From the NCBI GenBank assembly GCA_012843025.1, contig DURT01000047.1, forward strand, positions 1 through 61,571: a stretch of DNA of 61,571 nt, in the 5' to 3' direction. The notes under the pieces were generated by a model, which saw nothing but the letters and a program-made list of their open reading frames with translations, was not told the DNA's origin and ran no database searches. This DNA comes from Tissierellia bacterium. Lineage in GTDB: Bacteria; Bacillota; Clostridia; Tissierellales; Sedimentibacteraceae. The position numbers and the translations under genes were made by a program. This document shows, piece by piece, positions 9,192-18,098 of the stretch. Each line of letters begins with the position of its first letter. The stretch's first letter is position 1.

Positions 9192-10763
9192 TTAAACTGT
9201 GGGATAGGAGGGATTTAAATTAAATCTTTTCTTCTCATCTTTTAACAACTCATCTAATTCCTTAGCATTCATAGTTTCATTTTTTAGCAGAAATTGAGCA
9301 ACCTTATCCACAGCTTCTTCATTATCCCGAATTAACATTAAGGCTCTTTCGTAGGCTTCTTTAGCCATTTCTGCAGCTTCATCCTTAATATTATCCAAGT
9401 AATATTTTATTAATCTTTCATCTATACAAGTGTTTTGTGTGTTCTTACCCATGCCGTAACTGCATATTATTTCATAAATAATATTGGTAGACTCTTTTAT
9501 GTCGTTGGAAGCACCTGTTGATATTTCTCCTATGAATATTTCTTCCGCGGCTCTACCGGCCAAGAGAACCGTTACCTTATCAAAAAGCTCATTTTTAGTA
9601 TAGAGGAATTTATCTTCCGTGGGAAATTTCAAAACATATCCTAATGCTTTGTCTCGAGGTACGATGGAAATTTTCTGGACTTTATCTATGTCAAGGATTT
9701 TTGCTGCCACTGCATGGCCTGCTTCGTGATAGGCAACAATTCTCTTCTCTTTTTCAGATATGGTTGAGTGTTTTATTTCCAAGCCAGCAGCAATTTTTTC
9801 TATGGCATATTCGAAATCTTCTATGGTAATTTTCTTTGATTTATCCTTGATAGCTTTAAGAGCTGCTTCATTTGCTATGTTGGCAAGCTGAGCTCCTGAA
9901 AAACCATGGGTTTTAACGGCAATATCCTTAAGCTGAACCTTTTTATCTAGGGGCTTATTCTTAGTGTGGACTTCCAAGATTTTCAGTCTTGAATGGTAAT
10001 TTGGATTACCTACATATATTTTTCTGTCAAATCTTCCCGGACGAAGTAGTGCTTCATCTAAAAGGTCAATCCTGTTGGTAGCGGCAATCACAATTACGTT
10101 ACTGGTATTGTTAAATCCGTCTAATTCAATTAAAAGCTGGTTAAGGGTTTGATCCTTTTCGTTATTGCTTTCAGAACTTCTTTTTGCACCTAAGGCATCA
10201 ATTTCGTCAATAAAGACTATGCTGGGAGCTTCTTTTCTCGCCCTTTCAAACATAGTTCTTACCCTTTTGGCACCTACACCTACGTATTTTTCCACAAACT
10301 CAGAGCCGCTGGAATAAATAAAGGTAGCTTTTGCTTCTCCTGCTATAGCTTTTGCAATAAGTGTTTTCCCTGTTCCAGGTGGTCCATGAAGCAATATGCC
10401 TTTCGGCACTTTTGCTCCCATTGCCTTGTATACATCCTCATTGTTTAAAAAATCAATTATATCTGTTAAGTCTTCTTTTATTTCCTCTAAGCCTGCTACA
10501 TCGTCAAAACCTATCTGTATCTTTGGTTCCTCGGTTTTTTGTTTTTCGAAATATGACATGGAGGATACTGTTTCATTCGATTCTTCTAAGTTCATGTGTT
10601 TTTTCCTTTTTGTATAAATTAACATTGATCTAAAAGCAAATAGTGTATATAATATAAAAGGTGTCATATATATAAGTAATAACTTGTAGTTTTGAGGAAT
10701 TGTAACAAATAAAAAAATATATATAATCAAGAAAATTATTATTGGAAAAAATTTAATTTTCAT
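9192..10763 (-). CDS. FtsH-type AAA+ zinc metalloprotease, short form
   Basis: A 523-residue membrane protease. Two TM helices (about 5-22 and 28-47) are separated by only a handful of residues, so the usual extracytoplasmic domain is almost missing. Next come the AAA+ module (Walker A GPPGTGKT 127-134, Walker B IVFIDEID, TNRIDLLDEALLRPGRFDR with arginine fingers) and the peptidase with HEAGH (346-350) and the third zinc ligand D421 in SNDIKES. Typical FtsH is 600-700 residues, so this is probably a second, specialised paralogue. RBS AAGGAGGT precedes the ATG. It is monocistronic and divergent from infC. Confidence 0.85.
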   Translation of the reverse strand: MKIKFFPIIIFLIIYIFLFVTIPQNYKLLLIYMTPFILYTLFAFRSMLIYTKRKKHMNLEESNETVSSMSYFEKQKTEEPKIQIGFDDVAGLEEIKEDLTDIIDFLNNEDVYKAMGAKVPKGILLHGPPGTGKTLIAKAIAGEAKATFIYSSGSEFVEKYVGVGAKRVRTMFERARKEAPSIVFIDEIDALGAKRSSESNNEKDQTLNQLLIELDGFNNTSNVIVIAATNRIDLLDEALLRPGRFDRKIYVGNPNYHSRLKILEVHTKNKPLDKKVQLKDIAVKTHGFSGAQLANIANEAALKAIKDKSKKITIEDFEYAIEKIAAGLEIKHSTISEKEKRIVAYHEAGHAVAAKILDIDKVQKISIVPRDKALGYVLKFPTEDKFLYTKNELFDKVTVLLAGRAAEEIFIGEISTGASNDIKESTNIIYEIICSYGMGKNTQNTCIDERLIKYYLDNIKDEAAEMAKEAYERALMLIRDNEEAVDKVAQFLLKNETMNAKELDELLKDEKKRFNLNPSYPTV

Positions 10764-10853
10764 TGTACCTCCTTGAAGCTAATGTTTGAGCTATATGATA
10801 GATTTATCTTTACCATTAGATAAAAAGTTATGACATAATTATAAAAATAATTG

Positions 10854-10882
10854 TTGACATTTATTGTAATGTTGTTTATACT
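10854..10882 (+). promoter_or_regulatory. Promoter of the infC operon
   Basis: TTGACA (10854-10859), exactly 17 bases, then TATACT (10877-10882). This is close to consensus, as expected for ribosomal genes. Transcription would start near 10889, giving a leader of about 170 bases before infC. Confidence 0.75.
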
Positions 10883-10888
10883 GTTGTA

Positions 10889-11010
10889 GTGTCCAAGTAG
10901 AAGTAACCGCTTCTCACCTTACGACGTTGTAGTAACTGTTAGTAGGGTTATAAATACAATAATTTTGTGTTGTGAAGATAGCGGTGAGTCGGCTGTCTTT
11001 ATTTTTTTAT
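10889..11010 (+). promoter_or_regulatory. L20-type leader of infC-rpmI-rplT with terminator
   Basis: The leader has a terminator-like hairpin: AAGATAGC pairs with GCTGTCTT (about 10975-10999), followed by TTTATTTTTTT. Upstream, CTCACC (about 10916-10921) can pair with GGTGAG in that hairpin's loop, so a long-range or alternative structure is possible. In Bacillus the equivalent leader binds ribosomal protein L20, which causes premature termination. Position and layout fit; L20 binding is inferred. Confidence 0.6.
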
Positions 11011-11057
11011 ATAATAAATAGGTGGTCTTATAATTACCTGTGTTGGAGGTGTAAATT

Positions 11058-11564
11058 ATTAAAGAACTTCAAATCAACGATGAAATTCGTGAAAAAGAAG
11101 TAAGAGTTATAGACTCTGATGGAAGCCAGCTTGGTATAATGAATACCAAAGATGCTTTAAAAATTGCTGAAAGTAAAAAACTTGACTTAGTGAATGTATC
11201 ACCAAATGCAAATCCCCCGGTTTGCAGAATAATGAACTACGGAAAGTACAAATATGCTCAGGCAAAGAAGGAAAAAGAATCTAAGAAGAAACAAAAAGTA
11301 ATAAGTGTGAAAGAAATCCGAATGACACCCAATATTGAAGAACATGATCTTGGTGTTAAGGCCAGGAATGCATTAAAGTTTCTGCAAGACGGGGACAGGG
11401 TTAAAGTTGTTGTGCGTTTCAGGGGGAGAGAATTAGGACATATGGATGTCGGCAAGGAAGTATTGATGCAGTTTGCGGAATTGACTTCTGAATATGCTGA
11501 AATTGATAAGCAACCAAGAGTTGAAGGCAGAAATATGGTTATGTTTTTGACGCCTAAAAAATAA
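11058..11564 (+). CDS. infC: Translation initiation factor IF-3 (AUU start)
   Basis: IF-3 binds the 30S subunit and checks start-codon choice. No ATG gives a full protein: the first in-frame ATG (11139) would drop 27 conserved residues. From the ATT at 11058 the protein is 168 residues, begins (M)KELQINDEIREKEVRVIDS and has GGAGGT seven bases upstream (a second ATT at 11055 is only four away). An AUU start is a known autocontrol device of infC, since IF-3 rejects non-canonical starts. NANPPVCRIMNYGKYKY and the C-terminal IF-3 domain are typical. First gene of the infC-rpmI-rplT operon. Confidence 0.95.
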   Translation: MKELQINDEIREKEVRVIDSDGSQLGIMNTKDALKIAESKKLDLVNVSPNANPPVCRIMNYGKYKYAQAKKEKESKKKQKVISVKEIRMTPNIEEHDLGVKARNALKFLQDGDRVKVVVRFRGRELGHMDVGKEVLMQFAELTSEYAEIDKQPRVEGRNMVMFLTPKK

Positions 11565-11581
11565 CATAAGGAGGAACTGTT

Positions 11582-11776
11582 ATGCCAAAATTAAAAACTA
11601 ATAGATCAGCTGCAAAGAGATTTTCTAAGACTGGTAGCGGCCGTATTAAAAGATCAAAATCAGGTAAAAACCACTTTACAGGAAAGAAACCTGCTAAATC
11701 AATAAGAAATTTAAGGAAACGTACATTAATATCTAAAGCTGATGAAAAAAGAATAGGCAAATTAATTCCATATTAA
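11582..11776 (+). CDS. rpmI: 50S ribosomal protein bL35
   Basis: A 64-residue basic protein, MPKLKTNRSAAKRF...KNHFTGKKPAKSIRNLRK, matching bL35 over its whole usual length. RBS AAGGAGG precedes the ATG, 17 bases after infC. It occupies the invariant middle position of the operon. Confidence 0.96.
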   Translation: MPKLKTNRSAAKRFSKTGSGRIKRSKSGKNHFTGKKPAKSIRNLRKRTLISKADEKRIGKLIPY

Positions 11777-11798
11777 TAAAGAATAGGAGGAACTATCG

Positions 11799-12149
11799 AT
11801 GGCAAGAGTAAAAGGAGCTGTAAATGCTAAGAAAAACCACAGAAAAGTATTGAAACTTGCTAAAGGATATTACGGAGCAAAGAGTAAATTATATAGAACA
11901 GCAAATCAAGCAGTTATGAAGTCACTTTCTTATGCCTATGTGGGAAGAAAGTTAAGAAAAAGAGAATTTAGACGTTTATGGATTGCAAGAATCAATGCAG
12001 CAGCAAGACAAAATGGTTTGTCTTACAGCAAGTTTATAAATCTGTTGAAAGTTAACAACATAGAAATAAACAGAAAGATGCTTGCAGAAATGGCAATTCA
12101 TGATCCAGAAGGATTTGCTAAATTAGTTGAACAAGTAAAGGTGTCCTAA
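11799..12149 (+). CDS. rplT: 50S ribosomal protein bL20
   Basis: A 116-residue protein, [19 protein letters not shown] then [20 protein letters not shown] and the conserved C-terminal region. bL20 is needed for early 50S assembly and in Firmicutes also represses its own operon through the leader, which is consistent with the structure upstream of infC. RBS AGGAGG. Last gene of the operon. Confidence 0.97.
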   Translation: MARVKGAVNAKKNHRKVLKLAKGYYGAKSKLYRTANQAVMKSLSYAYVGRKLRKREFRRLWIARINAAARQNGLSYSKFINLLKVNNIEINRKMLAEMAIHDPEGFAKLVEQVKVS

Positions 12150-12159
12150 TCTAATTACA

Positions 12160-12184
12160 AAAGACTGTGTTACAGTCTTTTTTC
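12160..12184 (+). terminator. Terminator of the infC operon
   Basis: AAAGACTGT (12160-12168), a 3-base loop, ACAGTCTTT (12172-12180), then TTT. It directly follows rplT. Confidence 0.8.
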
Positions 12185-12200
12185 ATACCTGGAGTATGTT

Positions 12201-12977
12201 ATGGATATTATTAAAAGCAAGGATAACAGTAAAATTAAATATATTAGAAACCTTAAGGGAAAGAAATTTCGTGACCAGGAAAATGCCTTTTTGGTTGAAG
12301 GTATAAAATTTGTAAAGGAAGCCATTGCAGAAAAGTCAAAAATTAAATTCCTTTTAATAAGTGAAAAAGTAATTAATAAGAATGTAGTTAAGGAACTATT
12401 GACCGGGGATATAACATACTTTGTATCTGCTGAATCGGTATTTAATAGTGTTTCTGATACAGTGACCTCCCAGGGGATAATAGCAGTGGTAAACAAAACT
12501 ACCCACAAGATAGAAGAAGTATTAAACACTTACAACTTTATAGTCTTTTGTGACCGTATTCAGGATCCTGGGAATTTAGGAACCGTTATAAGAACGGCAG
12601 AAGCCCTCGGTCCTGCAGCCCTAGTATTAAATAAGGGATGTGTAGATATATACAGTCCAAAGGTTGTCCGTGCCTCAGCTGGAGCAATTTTCAGGGTCCC
12701 TTTTATTTATGGTGAGGAAGATTTCATAGACTTCTTGAAGGAACAGGGATTTTACATAGTATCTACAGTGGTTGATTCTGAATTATCTTTTGAGGACATG
12801 GAAAAACAAGAAAAAATATGCTTAATTATAGGAAATGAAGGACAGGGTGTTTCCCGGGGAATTACCAGTAAGTCCCACATGGAAATAACAATAAAAATGA
12901 CCGGAAGGGCAGAGTCTCTTAACGCCTCCGTTGCTGCAGGTATAAGTATTTATGAAATAAGAAAAAAACTATTGTAA
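12201..12977 (+). CDS. TrmH/SpoU family RNA 2'-O-methyltransferase
   Basis: A 258-residue SPOUT methyltransferase. An N-terminal substrate-binding domain (EGIKFVKEAI, about 1-95) precedes the knotted domain, with motif 1 DRIQDPGNLGTVIRTAEALG (about 117-136), motif 2 IGNEGQGVS and motif 3 ESLNASVAAGISIYE. It adds a 2'-O-methyl group from S-adenosylmethionine to rRNA or tRNA; the target base cannot be told. In Firmicutes a gene of this type (ysgA-like) often precedes pheS, as here. Confidence 0.88.
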   Translation: MDIIKSKDNSKIKYIRNLKGKKFRDQENAFLVEGIKFVKEAIAEKSKIKFLLISEKVINKNVVKELLTGDITYFVSAESVFNSVSDTVTSQGIIAVVNKTTHKIEEVLNTYNFIVFCDRIQDPGNLGTVIRTAEALGPAALVLNKGCVDIYSPKVVRASAGAIFRVPFIYGEEDFIDFLKEQGFYIVSTVVDSELSFEDMEKQEKICLIIGNEGQGVSRGITSKSHMEITIKMTGRAESLNASVAAGISIYEIRKKLL

Positions 12978-13000
12978 AAAAAAATACTATATAGTATACT
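12972..13000 (+). promoter_or_regulatory. Putative promoter of the pheST T-box transcript
   Basis: TTGTAA (12972-12977), a 17-base spacer and TATACT (12995-13000). The -35 overlaps the stop codon of the SpoU gene, and the start site would fall just before the T-box leader. Confidence 0.55.
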
Positions 13001-13002
13001 TT

Positions 13003-13290
13003 AGCGATAAGGAGACCTCCTGCTAAGCTGCAGGTAATGGTCCCAATGTAAATTTAATATTAGGCAATGATGAAGACAAGTAGGTATATAAATGTTTGTA
13101 CAGAGAAAACTACCTGGGCTGAAAGTAGTTTAAACACATATACTGAAATTCCCTTCGGAGCTTGCAAAATGAACCCCTAGTAGTTTTGCACGGTAAACCG
13201 TTATTGAAATAAGGCTTTTACATCCTGCTGTAAAAGTGAAAAAGAGTGGTACCGCGGACTTCGCCTCTTGTGAGAAGTTGCGGTACCTAT
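13003..13290 (+). promoter_or_regulatory. T-box leader (tRNA-Phe responsive) of pheST
   Basis: This fills the 363-base gap before pheS. The T-box core AGAGTGGTACCGCGGA is at about 13243-13258. GGTACCGC (13248-13255) pairs with GCGGTACC (13280-13287) to form the terminator, followed by TATTTT. The AGAGA element is at about 13092 in stem I. The likely specifier is TTC at 13149-13151, after GAAA, which reads Phe and agrees with the genes controlled. Uncharged tRNA-Phe would pair and allow read-through. A second TTC at 13154 is a less likely specifier. Confidence 0.9.
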
Positions 13291-13340
13291 TTTAAAATTT
13301 GGAATTATTATAGAATATATAGAAAATGAAAGGAGTATGT

Positions 13341-14375
13341 ATGAAGGAACAACTTTTAAAATTAAAAACGGAAGCATTGAACCAACTAAAAGAATGCAAT
13401 AATAATGCAGACATAGAAAAAGTGCGTATCCATTTCTTGGGAAAAAAAGGTCAGCTTACTGCTATCTTAAGATCCATGGGTTCCCTGTCTCCAGAAGAAC
13501 GACCGGAAATAGGCAAAATAGCTAATGAAGTACGAACAACTATAGAAGAAGAAATCCAGTCTATGAAGGAAGAAGTTCATAGAAAGGAATCTGTGGAAAG
13601 AATAAAATCTGAAACATTGGATATAACCATGCCTGGTAGAATTCCTGAAATAGGAAGAAGACACCCCTTGATGAAAGTAAAGGAAGAATTGGAAAGTGTA
13701 TTTATGAGAATGGGGTATGATGTTATAAGTGGTCCTGAAATTGAAACAGTGCAAAATAATTTCGACGATTTAAATACACCCTATGACCATCCTTCCAGAG
13801 ACTGGTCTGATACTTTTTATATTTCAGATGATTTAGTTCTTCGTACTCATACATCCCCAGTTGAAATAAGAGTTATGAAGGAAGCCGTTAAAGCAGGAAA
13901 ACTTCCTATACGAATGGTATCTACAGGAAGAACATTCCGTTTCGATGACGTGGATGATACTCATTCTCCTATGTTCCATCAGATGGAATGTTTAGTAGTT
14001 GATAAGGGTGTTACTATGGCAAACCTTAAGGATTCCATAGACCAGTTTGTAAAAGAATTATTCGGCACCAGTGTGAAGACAAGGTTTAGACCTCACAACT
14101 TCCCTTTTACGGAGCCCAGTGCTGAGGTAGATGTATCATGCCACATATGTATGGGAAAGGGATGTCCTGCATGTAACGGAACAGGCTGGAGTATGGAGTT
14201 GTTAGGTTGCGGTATGACTCACCCTAATGTACTTAGAAACTGCGGCATCGACCCGGAAATTTATTCAGGCTATGCCTTCGGTATGGGAATTGACAGAGTA
14301 GCCATGGTTAAGTATGGAATTCCCAACATCAGGTTGCTATTTGAAAATGATGTAAGATTCTTAAAACAGTTTTAG
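13341..14375 (+). CDS. pheS: Phenylalanyl-tRNA synthetase alpha subunit
   Basis: The 344-residue catalytic subunit of the (alpha-beta)2 enzyme that charges tRNA-Phe. An N-terminal coiled-coil arm (1-90) precedes the class II catalytic core: motif 2 STGRTFRFDDVDDTHSPMFHQ, the CHIC...CPAC insertion before GTGWSMELLGCGMTHP, and motif 3 GYAFGMGIDRVAM. I start at the ATG at 13341 with AAAGGAG upstream rather than the ATG at 13326, which precedes that RBS. Controlled by the T-box just upstream. Confidence 0.96.
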   Translation: MKEQLLKLKTEALNQLKECNNNADIEKVRIHFLGKKGQLTAILRSMGSLSPEERPEIGKIANEVRTTIEEEIQSMKEEVHRKESVERIKSETLDITMPGRIPEIGRRHPLMKVKEELESVFMRMGYDVISGPEIETVQNNFDDLNTPYDHPSRDWSDTFYISDDLVLRTHTSPVEIRVMKEAVKAGKLPIRMVSTGRTFRFDDVDDTHSPMFHQMECLVVDKGVTMANLKDSIDQFVKELFGTSVKTRFRPHNFPFTEPSAEVDVSCHICMGKGCPACNGTGWSMELLGCGMTHPNVLRNCGIDPEIYSGYAFGMGIDRVAMVKYGIPNIRLLFENDVRFLKQF

Positions 14376-14384
14376 GAGGTTTGT

Positions 14385-16784
14385 ATGTTAGTACCTATTA
14401 AATGGATGAAAGAATACGTAGATATTAATGTAGATGATAAAACACTGGCAGATCAGTTAACCCTTACCGGTTCCCATGTGGATGCAGTAATAGATTATAA
14501 CAAGGAAGTTAAAAATGTTGTAACGGGAAAAATATTGGAAATCAAAAAGCATCCCAATGCAGATAAGCTATCAGTTACTAAAGTTGATATAAATGAAGGG
14601 GAACCTTTACAAATAATTACGGGAGCCACTAATATTAAAAAAGGAGATATAGTCCCCTTAGCATTGGAAGGTGCAGAGCTTCCTATTGGCTTAAAAATTA
14701 AAAAGACTAACTTCAGAGGTTTGGCTTCCTATGGTATGATGGTTTCCTATGAGGAATTAGGATTTGAAGACAAGGTTATTCCTAAGGAAGCTAAGGATGG
14801 AATAATTATATTGCCTAAAGACACTCCCTTAGGTAGAGATATAAAGGAAGTATTAGATCTTACGGGAAGTGCCTTGGAAGTGGAGGTTACCTTCAATAGA
14901 CCAGACTGCCTCAATATTGTAGGAATGGCAAGAGAAACAGCTGCTACTTTGGGAACTAAATTCAAATTTCCCGAAATAAAAATTACAAATGAAGAAGGAG
15001 ATATTAGGGATTATTTAAACGGAGTGGAAATTGAAGATGAAGATTTATGCTCCAGGTTTTATGCAAGAGTAATAAAAGATATTAAAATAGGTCCCTCTCC
15101 TCTGTGGATGCAGCGAACCTTGATGGATGCAGGCATGAGACCAATTAATAATATAGTGGACGTTACCAACTATGTTATGTTGGAACTGGGTCAGCCTCTT
15201 CATGCCTATGATTTGGAAAAATTAGAAGGAAGAAAATTAATCGCCAGAAGAGCTAAGAAAGGCGAGAAAATAACTACCATCGATGAAGTGGAAAGAACCT
15301 TGGATGAGGATATGCTGGTAATAGCAGATGCTGTTAATCCTGCTTGTATTGCTGGAGTAATGGGAGGATATGACTCCGAAATAAGCGAGAATACAAAAAT
15401 AATGGTTTTGGAAACAGCAAACTTTAATCCAAAATCCGTAAGAGAAACATCCAAGAAATTAGGACTTCGTTCAGAAGCTTCTGCAAGAAACGAAAAGCCC
15501 ATGGGATATGTAATGTGTGAAATAGCCAGCAACAGAGCTTGTCAATTAATTGAAATGATAGGAGCAGGTACTGTTGTGGGAGGCTATCTGGAAGCAGGAA
15601 AAAGTCAATACGAGCCTCCAGTAGTTACTATGAGGCCACATCGGGCTAATGCCCTTTTAGGTGCTGAAATTCCTGTGGCTCACATGCTTAACTCCTTGAA
15701 TTCTTTAGAAATAGAATCTGTATATGATGGAGAAAAAATAACCAGCAGAATTCCATACTTCAGGACAGATATTGAACAGGAAGCTGATTTAATTGAAGAA
15801 GTAGGCAGACTTTACGGATTTGAAAACATTGAATCAAAGCCTCTTCGAGGAAGTACCAGGGTAGGAAGAAAGTCTGAATTACGTATGTTAGAAGATGAAA
15901 TGAAATCAATTCTTTGCGGAATGGGCTTGTATGAAATAACCACCTATTCATTCATTAGCCCCAAGGCATATGACAGTATTTGTATTCCTCAGGACAGTCC
16001 TTTAAGAAATTACGTTAAGATACTTAATCCCTTAGGCGAAGATTTCAGCTCCATGAGAACAACTTTAATACCTAATATGATGGAAGTAGTTCAAAGAAAT
16101 TCAAACCGTGGAGTAGAAGAGGCAAAATTATATGAAGTAGGCAGCATCTTTATTCCTAAGGATCAGCCTGTCAGGGAAGAACCGATTGAAAAATTGAAGC
16201 TTTGCATAGGAATGTACGGAAATTATGATTTCTTTGATTTAAAAGGAATAATTGAAGGTATGCTCTTTAGGTTCGGAATAAAATCAGTAATAAAACCATT
16301 GACTGAAAATCCAACCTTCCATCCTGGAAGAACTGCTGCCCTTTATGTAAATGAAGAACTTATAGGCATCTATGGAGAAGCATCACCTCAGGTTAGTGAT
16401 AATTACGATTTGGACCACAGAGTATACTTAGCTGAGTTAGATGTGGAAAAAATACTTAAATATAAGAATACTGAATGGAAATATGAGCCTCTTCCCAAGT
16501 ATCCATCCATGGTAAGGGATATTGCAGTTGTAGTGAAGGATGAAGTTCTTGCAGGTGAAATGGAAGAAGCTATTAAGGCAGTAAATCCCTACTTAATAGA
16601 AAGTGTGAAATTGTTTGACGTATACAAGGGGGAACATATAGAAAAAGGGTATAAGAGTACTGCTTTCTCTGTTACTTATAGAAATAAGGAGCGTACTTTG
16701 AAGGAAAAAGAAGTTGAGAAAATTCACGAAAAAGTCCTTCAAGTATTGGAAAAGAAATTTGGTGCCAAGTTGAGACAGGAGTAA
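14385..16784 (+). CDS. pheT: Phenylalanyl-tRNA synthetase beta subunit
   Basis: 799 residues, the full bacterial length. In order: EMAP-type tRNA-binding domain (about 40-150), B3/B4 editing domain (about 210-380) that removes Tyr-tRNA-Phe, B5 domain (about 405-475), catalytic-like fold, and C-terminal FDX-ACB anticodon-binding domain (about 705-799, YPSMVRDIAVVV). RBS AGGAGG, 9 bases after pheS, so the two are co-made. A free-standing B3/B4 protein is also encoded at 58.1 kb. Confidence 0.96.
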   Translation: MLVPIKWMKEYVDINVDDKTLADQLTLTGSHVDAVIDYNKEVKNVVTGKILEIKKHPNADKLSVTKVDINEGEPLQIITGATNIKKGDIVPLALEGAELPIGLKIKKTNFRGLASYGMMVSYEELGFEDKVIPKEAKDGIIILPKDTPLGRDIKEVLDLTGSALEVEVTFNRPDCLNIVGMARETAATLGTKFKFPEIKITNEEGDIRDYLNGVEIEDEDLCSRFYARVIKDIKIGPSPLWMQRTLMDAGMRPINNIVDVTNYVMLELGQPLHAYDLEKLEGRKLIARRAKKGEKITTIDEVERTLDEDMLVIADAVNPACIAGVMGGYDSEISENTKIMVLETANFNPKSVRETSKKLGLRSEASARNEKPMGYVMCEIASNRACQLIEMIGAGTVVGGYLEAGKSQYEPPVVTMRPHRANALLGAEIPVAHMLNSLNSLEIESVYDGEKITSRIPYFRTDIEQEADLIEEVGRLYGFENIESKPLRGSTRVGRKSELRMLEDEMKSILCGMGLYEITTYSFISPKAYDSICIPQDSPLRNYVKILNPLGEDFSSMRTTLIPNMMEVVQRNSNRGVEEAKLYEVGSIFIPKDQPVREEPIEKLKLCIGMYGNYDFFDLKGIIEGMLFRFGIKSVIKPLTENPTFHPGRTAALYVNEELIGIYGEASPQVSDNYDLDHRVYLAELDVEKILKYKNTEWKYEPLPKYPSMVRDIAVVVKDEVLAGEMEEAIKAVNPYLIESVKLFDVYKGEHIEKGYKSTAFSVTYRNKERTLKEKEVEKIHEKVLQVLEKKFGAKLRQE

Positions 16785-16786
16785 GT

Positions 16787-17524
16787 ATGAATCCAGTTGC
16801 TTTTACTATATTCGGTATAGATATAATGTGGTATGGAGTATTAATATCCATAGGAGTATTAATAGGGGTTCTTTTAGCTTTAAAGGAAGCTAAAAGAACC
16901 GGCTTCAAGGAAGATAATCTGTTAGATTTCCTGCTTTATGCAATACCCATTGCAATTGTGGGAGCCAGAGCCCACTATGTTATTTTTTCCTGGGACTACT
17001 ACAGTCAGAATTATTCTCAGATAATCAACATAAGAAGTGGTGGTCTTGCTATTCACGGTGCCGTTATAGCAGGTATAATAACGGGAATAGTTTTTTGTAA
17101 AATTAGAAAAATCAATGCCTTAGAACTGTTTGACTTAATTATACCCAGCCTTATTTTAGGGCAGGCAATAGGAAGGTGGGGAAATTTTATAAATCAGGAA
17201 GCTTACGGAGGACCTACGGATCTTCCCTGGGGTATAATGATAAACGGACAAAAGGTCCATCCCACATTCTTTTATGAATCTTTTATAAACTTCTGCATAT
17301 TTATTTTTCTTATGTGGTTTAGAAAAAACAAAAAAACCACCCACGGTCAAGTCCTTGCCCTATACCTTATCCTCTATTCCACCGGAAGATTCTTTATTGA
17401 AGGTTTGCGAACGGACAGCCTGATGTTTATGGGATTAAGGGTGGCACAGCTAATAAGTATAGGATCCATAATTGTGGGAGCAGCACTCCTTATGTATATA
17501 AAAAAGAATAAAAGAATTCGATAG
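16787..17524 (+). CDS. lgt: Prolipoprotein diacylglyceryl transferase
   Basis: A 245-residue, seven-TM membrane enzyme that transfers diacylglycerol to the lipobox cysteine of prolipoproteins, the first step of lipoprotein maturation. SGGLAIHGAVIAG contains the essential histidine, and GQAIGRWGNFINQEAYGGPT is the Lgt signature with the catalytic arginine. Two bases after pheT, so probably co-transcribed with pheST, an uncommon pairing. OppA in this window is a lipoprotein substrate candidate. Confidence 0.94.
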   Translation: MNPVAFTIFGIDIMWYGVLISIGVLIGVLLALKEAKRTGFKEDNLLDFLLYAIPIAIVGARAHYVIFSWDYYSQNYSQIINIRSGGLAIHGAVIAGIITGIVFCKIRKINALELFDLIIPSLILGQAIGRWGNFINQEAYGGPTDLPWGIMINGQKVHPTFFYESFINFCIFIFLMWFRKNKKTTHGQVLALYLILYSTGRFFIEGLRTDSLMFMGLRVAQLISIGSIIVGAALLMYIKKNKRIR

Positions 17525-17529
17525 CTAAC

Positions 17530-17552
17530 CCTCGCGAAAGCGAGGTTTTTTT
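17530..17552 (+). terminator. Terminator after lgt
   Basis: CCTCGC, loop GAAA, GCGAGG (17530-17545), then seven T. A compact GNRA-loop hairpin that closes the pheST-lgt unit. Confidence 0.88.
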
Positions 17553-17599
17553 ATGCCTTTTTCTGAAAACCAAAAAAAATTAAAAATATAAAAATAATA

Positions 17600-17662
17600 G
17601 TGGCATATTGTACCCACATTGTGGTATAATATGCCCAGAAGGTGGTAGAAAGTGTTTACTGG
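17600..17662 (+). promoter_or_regulatory. mraZ promoter with three 21-bp direct repeats (candidate MraZ operator)
   Basis: An extended -10 (TGG-TATAAT, TATAAT at 17625-17630) with no good -35 drives the cell wall cluster. GTGG occurs at 17600, 17621 and 17642, exactly 21 bases apart. CCCA occurs at 17613 and 17634, again 21 apart. So units 17600-17620, 17621-17641 and, more weakly, 17642-17662 form a direct repeat over the promoter and RBS. GGCATATT/AATATGCC also forms an inverted repeat around the -10. MraZ is known to bind short direct repeats before its own gene. Confidence 0.65.
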
Positions 17663-18089
17663 TGAGTACATACATACTTTTGATGAAAAAGGAAGGGTAA
17701 TAATACCTTCAAAATTCAGAAATGAATTAGGTGAAACATTCTATATAGGAAAAGGCTTGGATAAATGCTTGTTCATTTATCCTATTGAAACGTGGACAGA
17801 ATTCGTTGGTAAACTAAGAAATCTGTCTACTTTTAATAAGGAAGAAAGATTTTTCTTAAGAAGATTTGTTTCAGGATTTTCTGAATGCTCCTTTGACAAA
17901 CAGGGAAGAATACTTATACCACCATCGCTAAGAAGCTTTAGCGAGTTAAATACAGAAGCAGTTATTATAGGGGTTATAGACAGAATTGAAATTTGGAACA
18001 AAGAAAGTTGGGATAAATACTCCAACAGTGACGAATTTGATTTTGACAGCATTGCAGAAAAAATGTCGGAATTGGGGATAGGTTTATAA
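17652..18089 (+). CDS. mraZ: Transcriptional regulator MraZ
   Basis: A 145-residue DNA-binding protein made of two AbrB-like halves, each with the D-x-x-G-R motif (DEKGRVIIPSKFR near 11-23, DKQGRILIPPSLR near 83-95). The start is the GTG at 17652 (MFTGEYIHTFDEKGR), with GAAGGTGG upstream. MraZ rings repress their own cell-division cluster in other bacteria. The 21-bp repeats over this promoter, the last of which covers the RBS, are its likely target. Confidence 0.94.
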   Translation: MFTGEYIHTFDEKGRVIIPSKFRNELGETFYIGKGLDKCLFIYPIETWTEFVGKLRNLSTFNKEERFFLRRFVSGFSECSFDKQGRILIPPSLRSFSELNTEAVIIGVIDRIEIWNKESWDKYSNSDEFDFDSIAEKMSELGIGL

Positions 18090-18098
18090 GGAGGAGTC

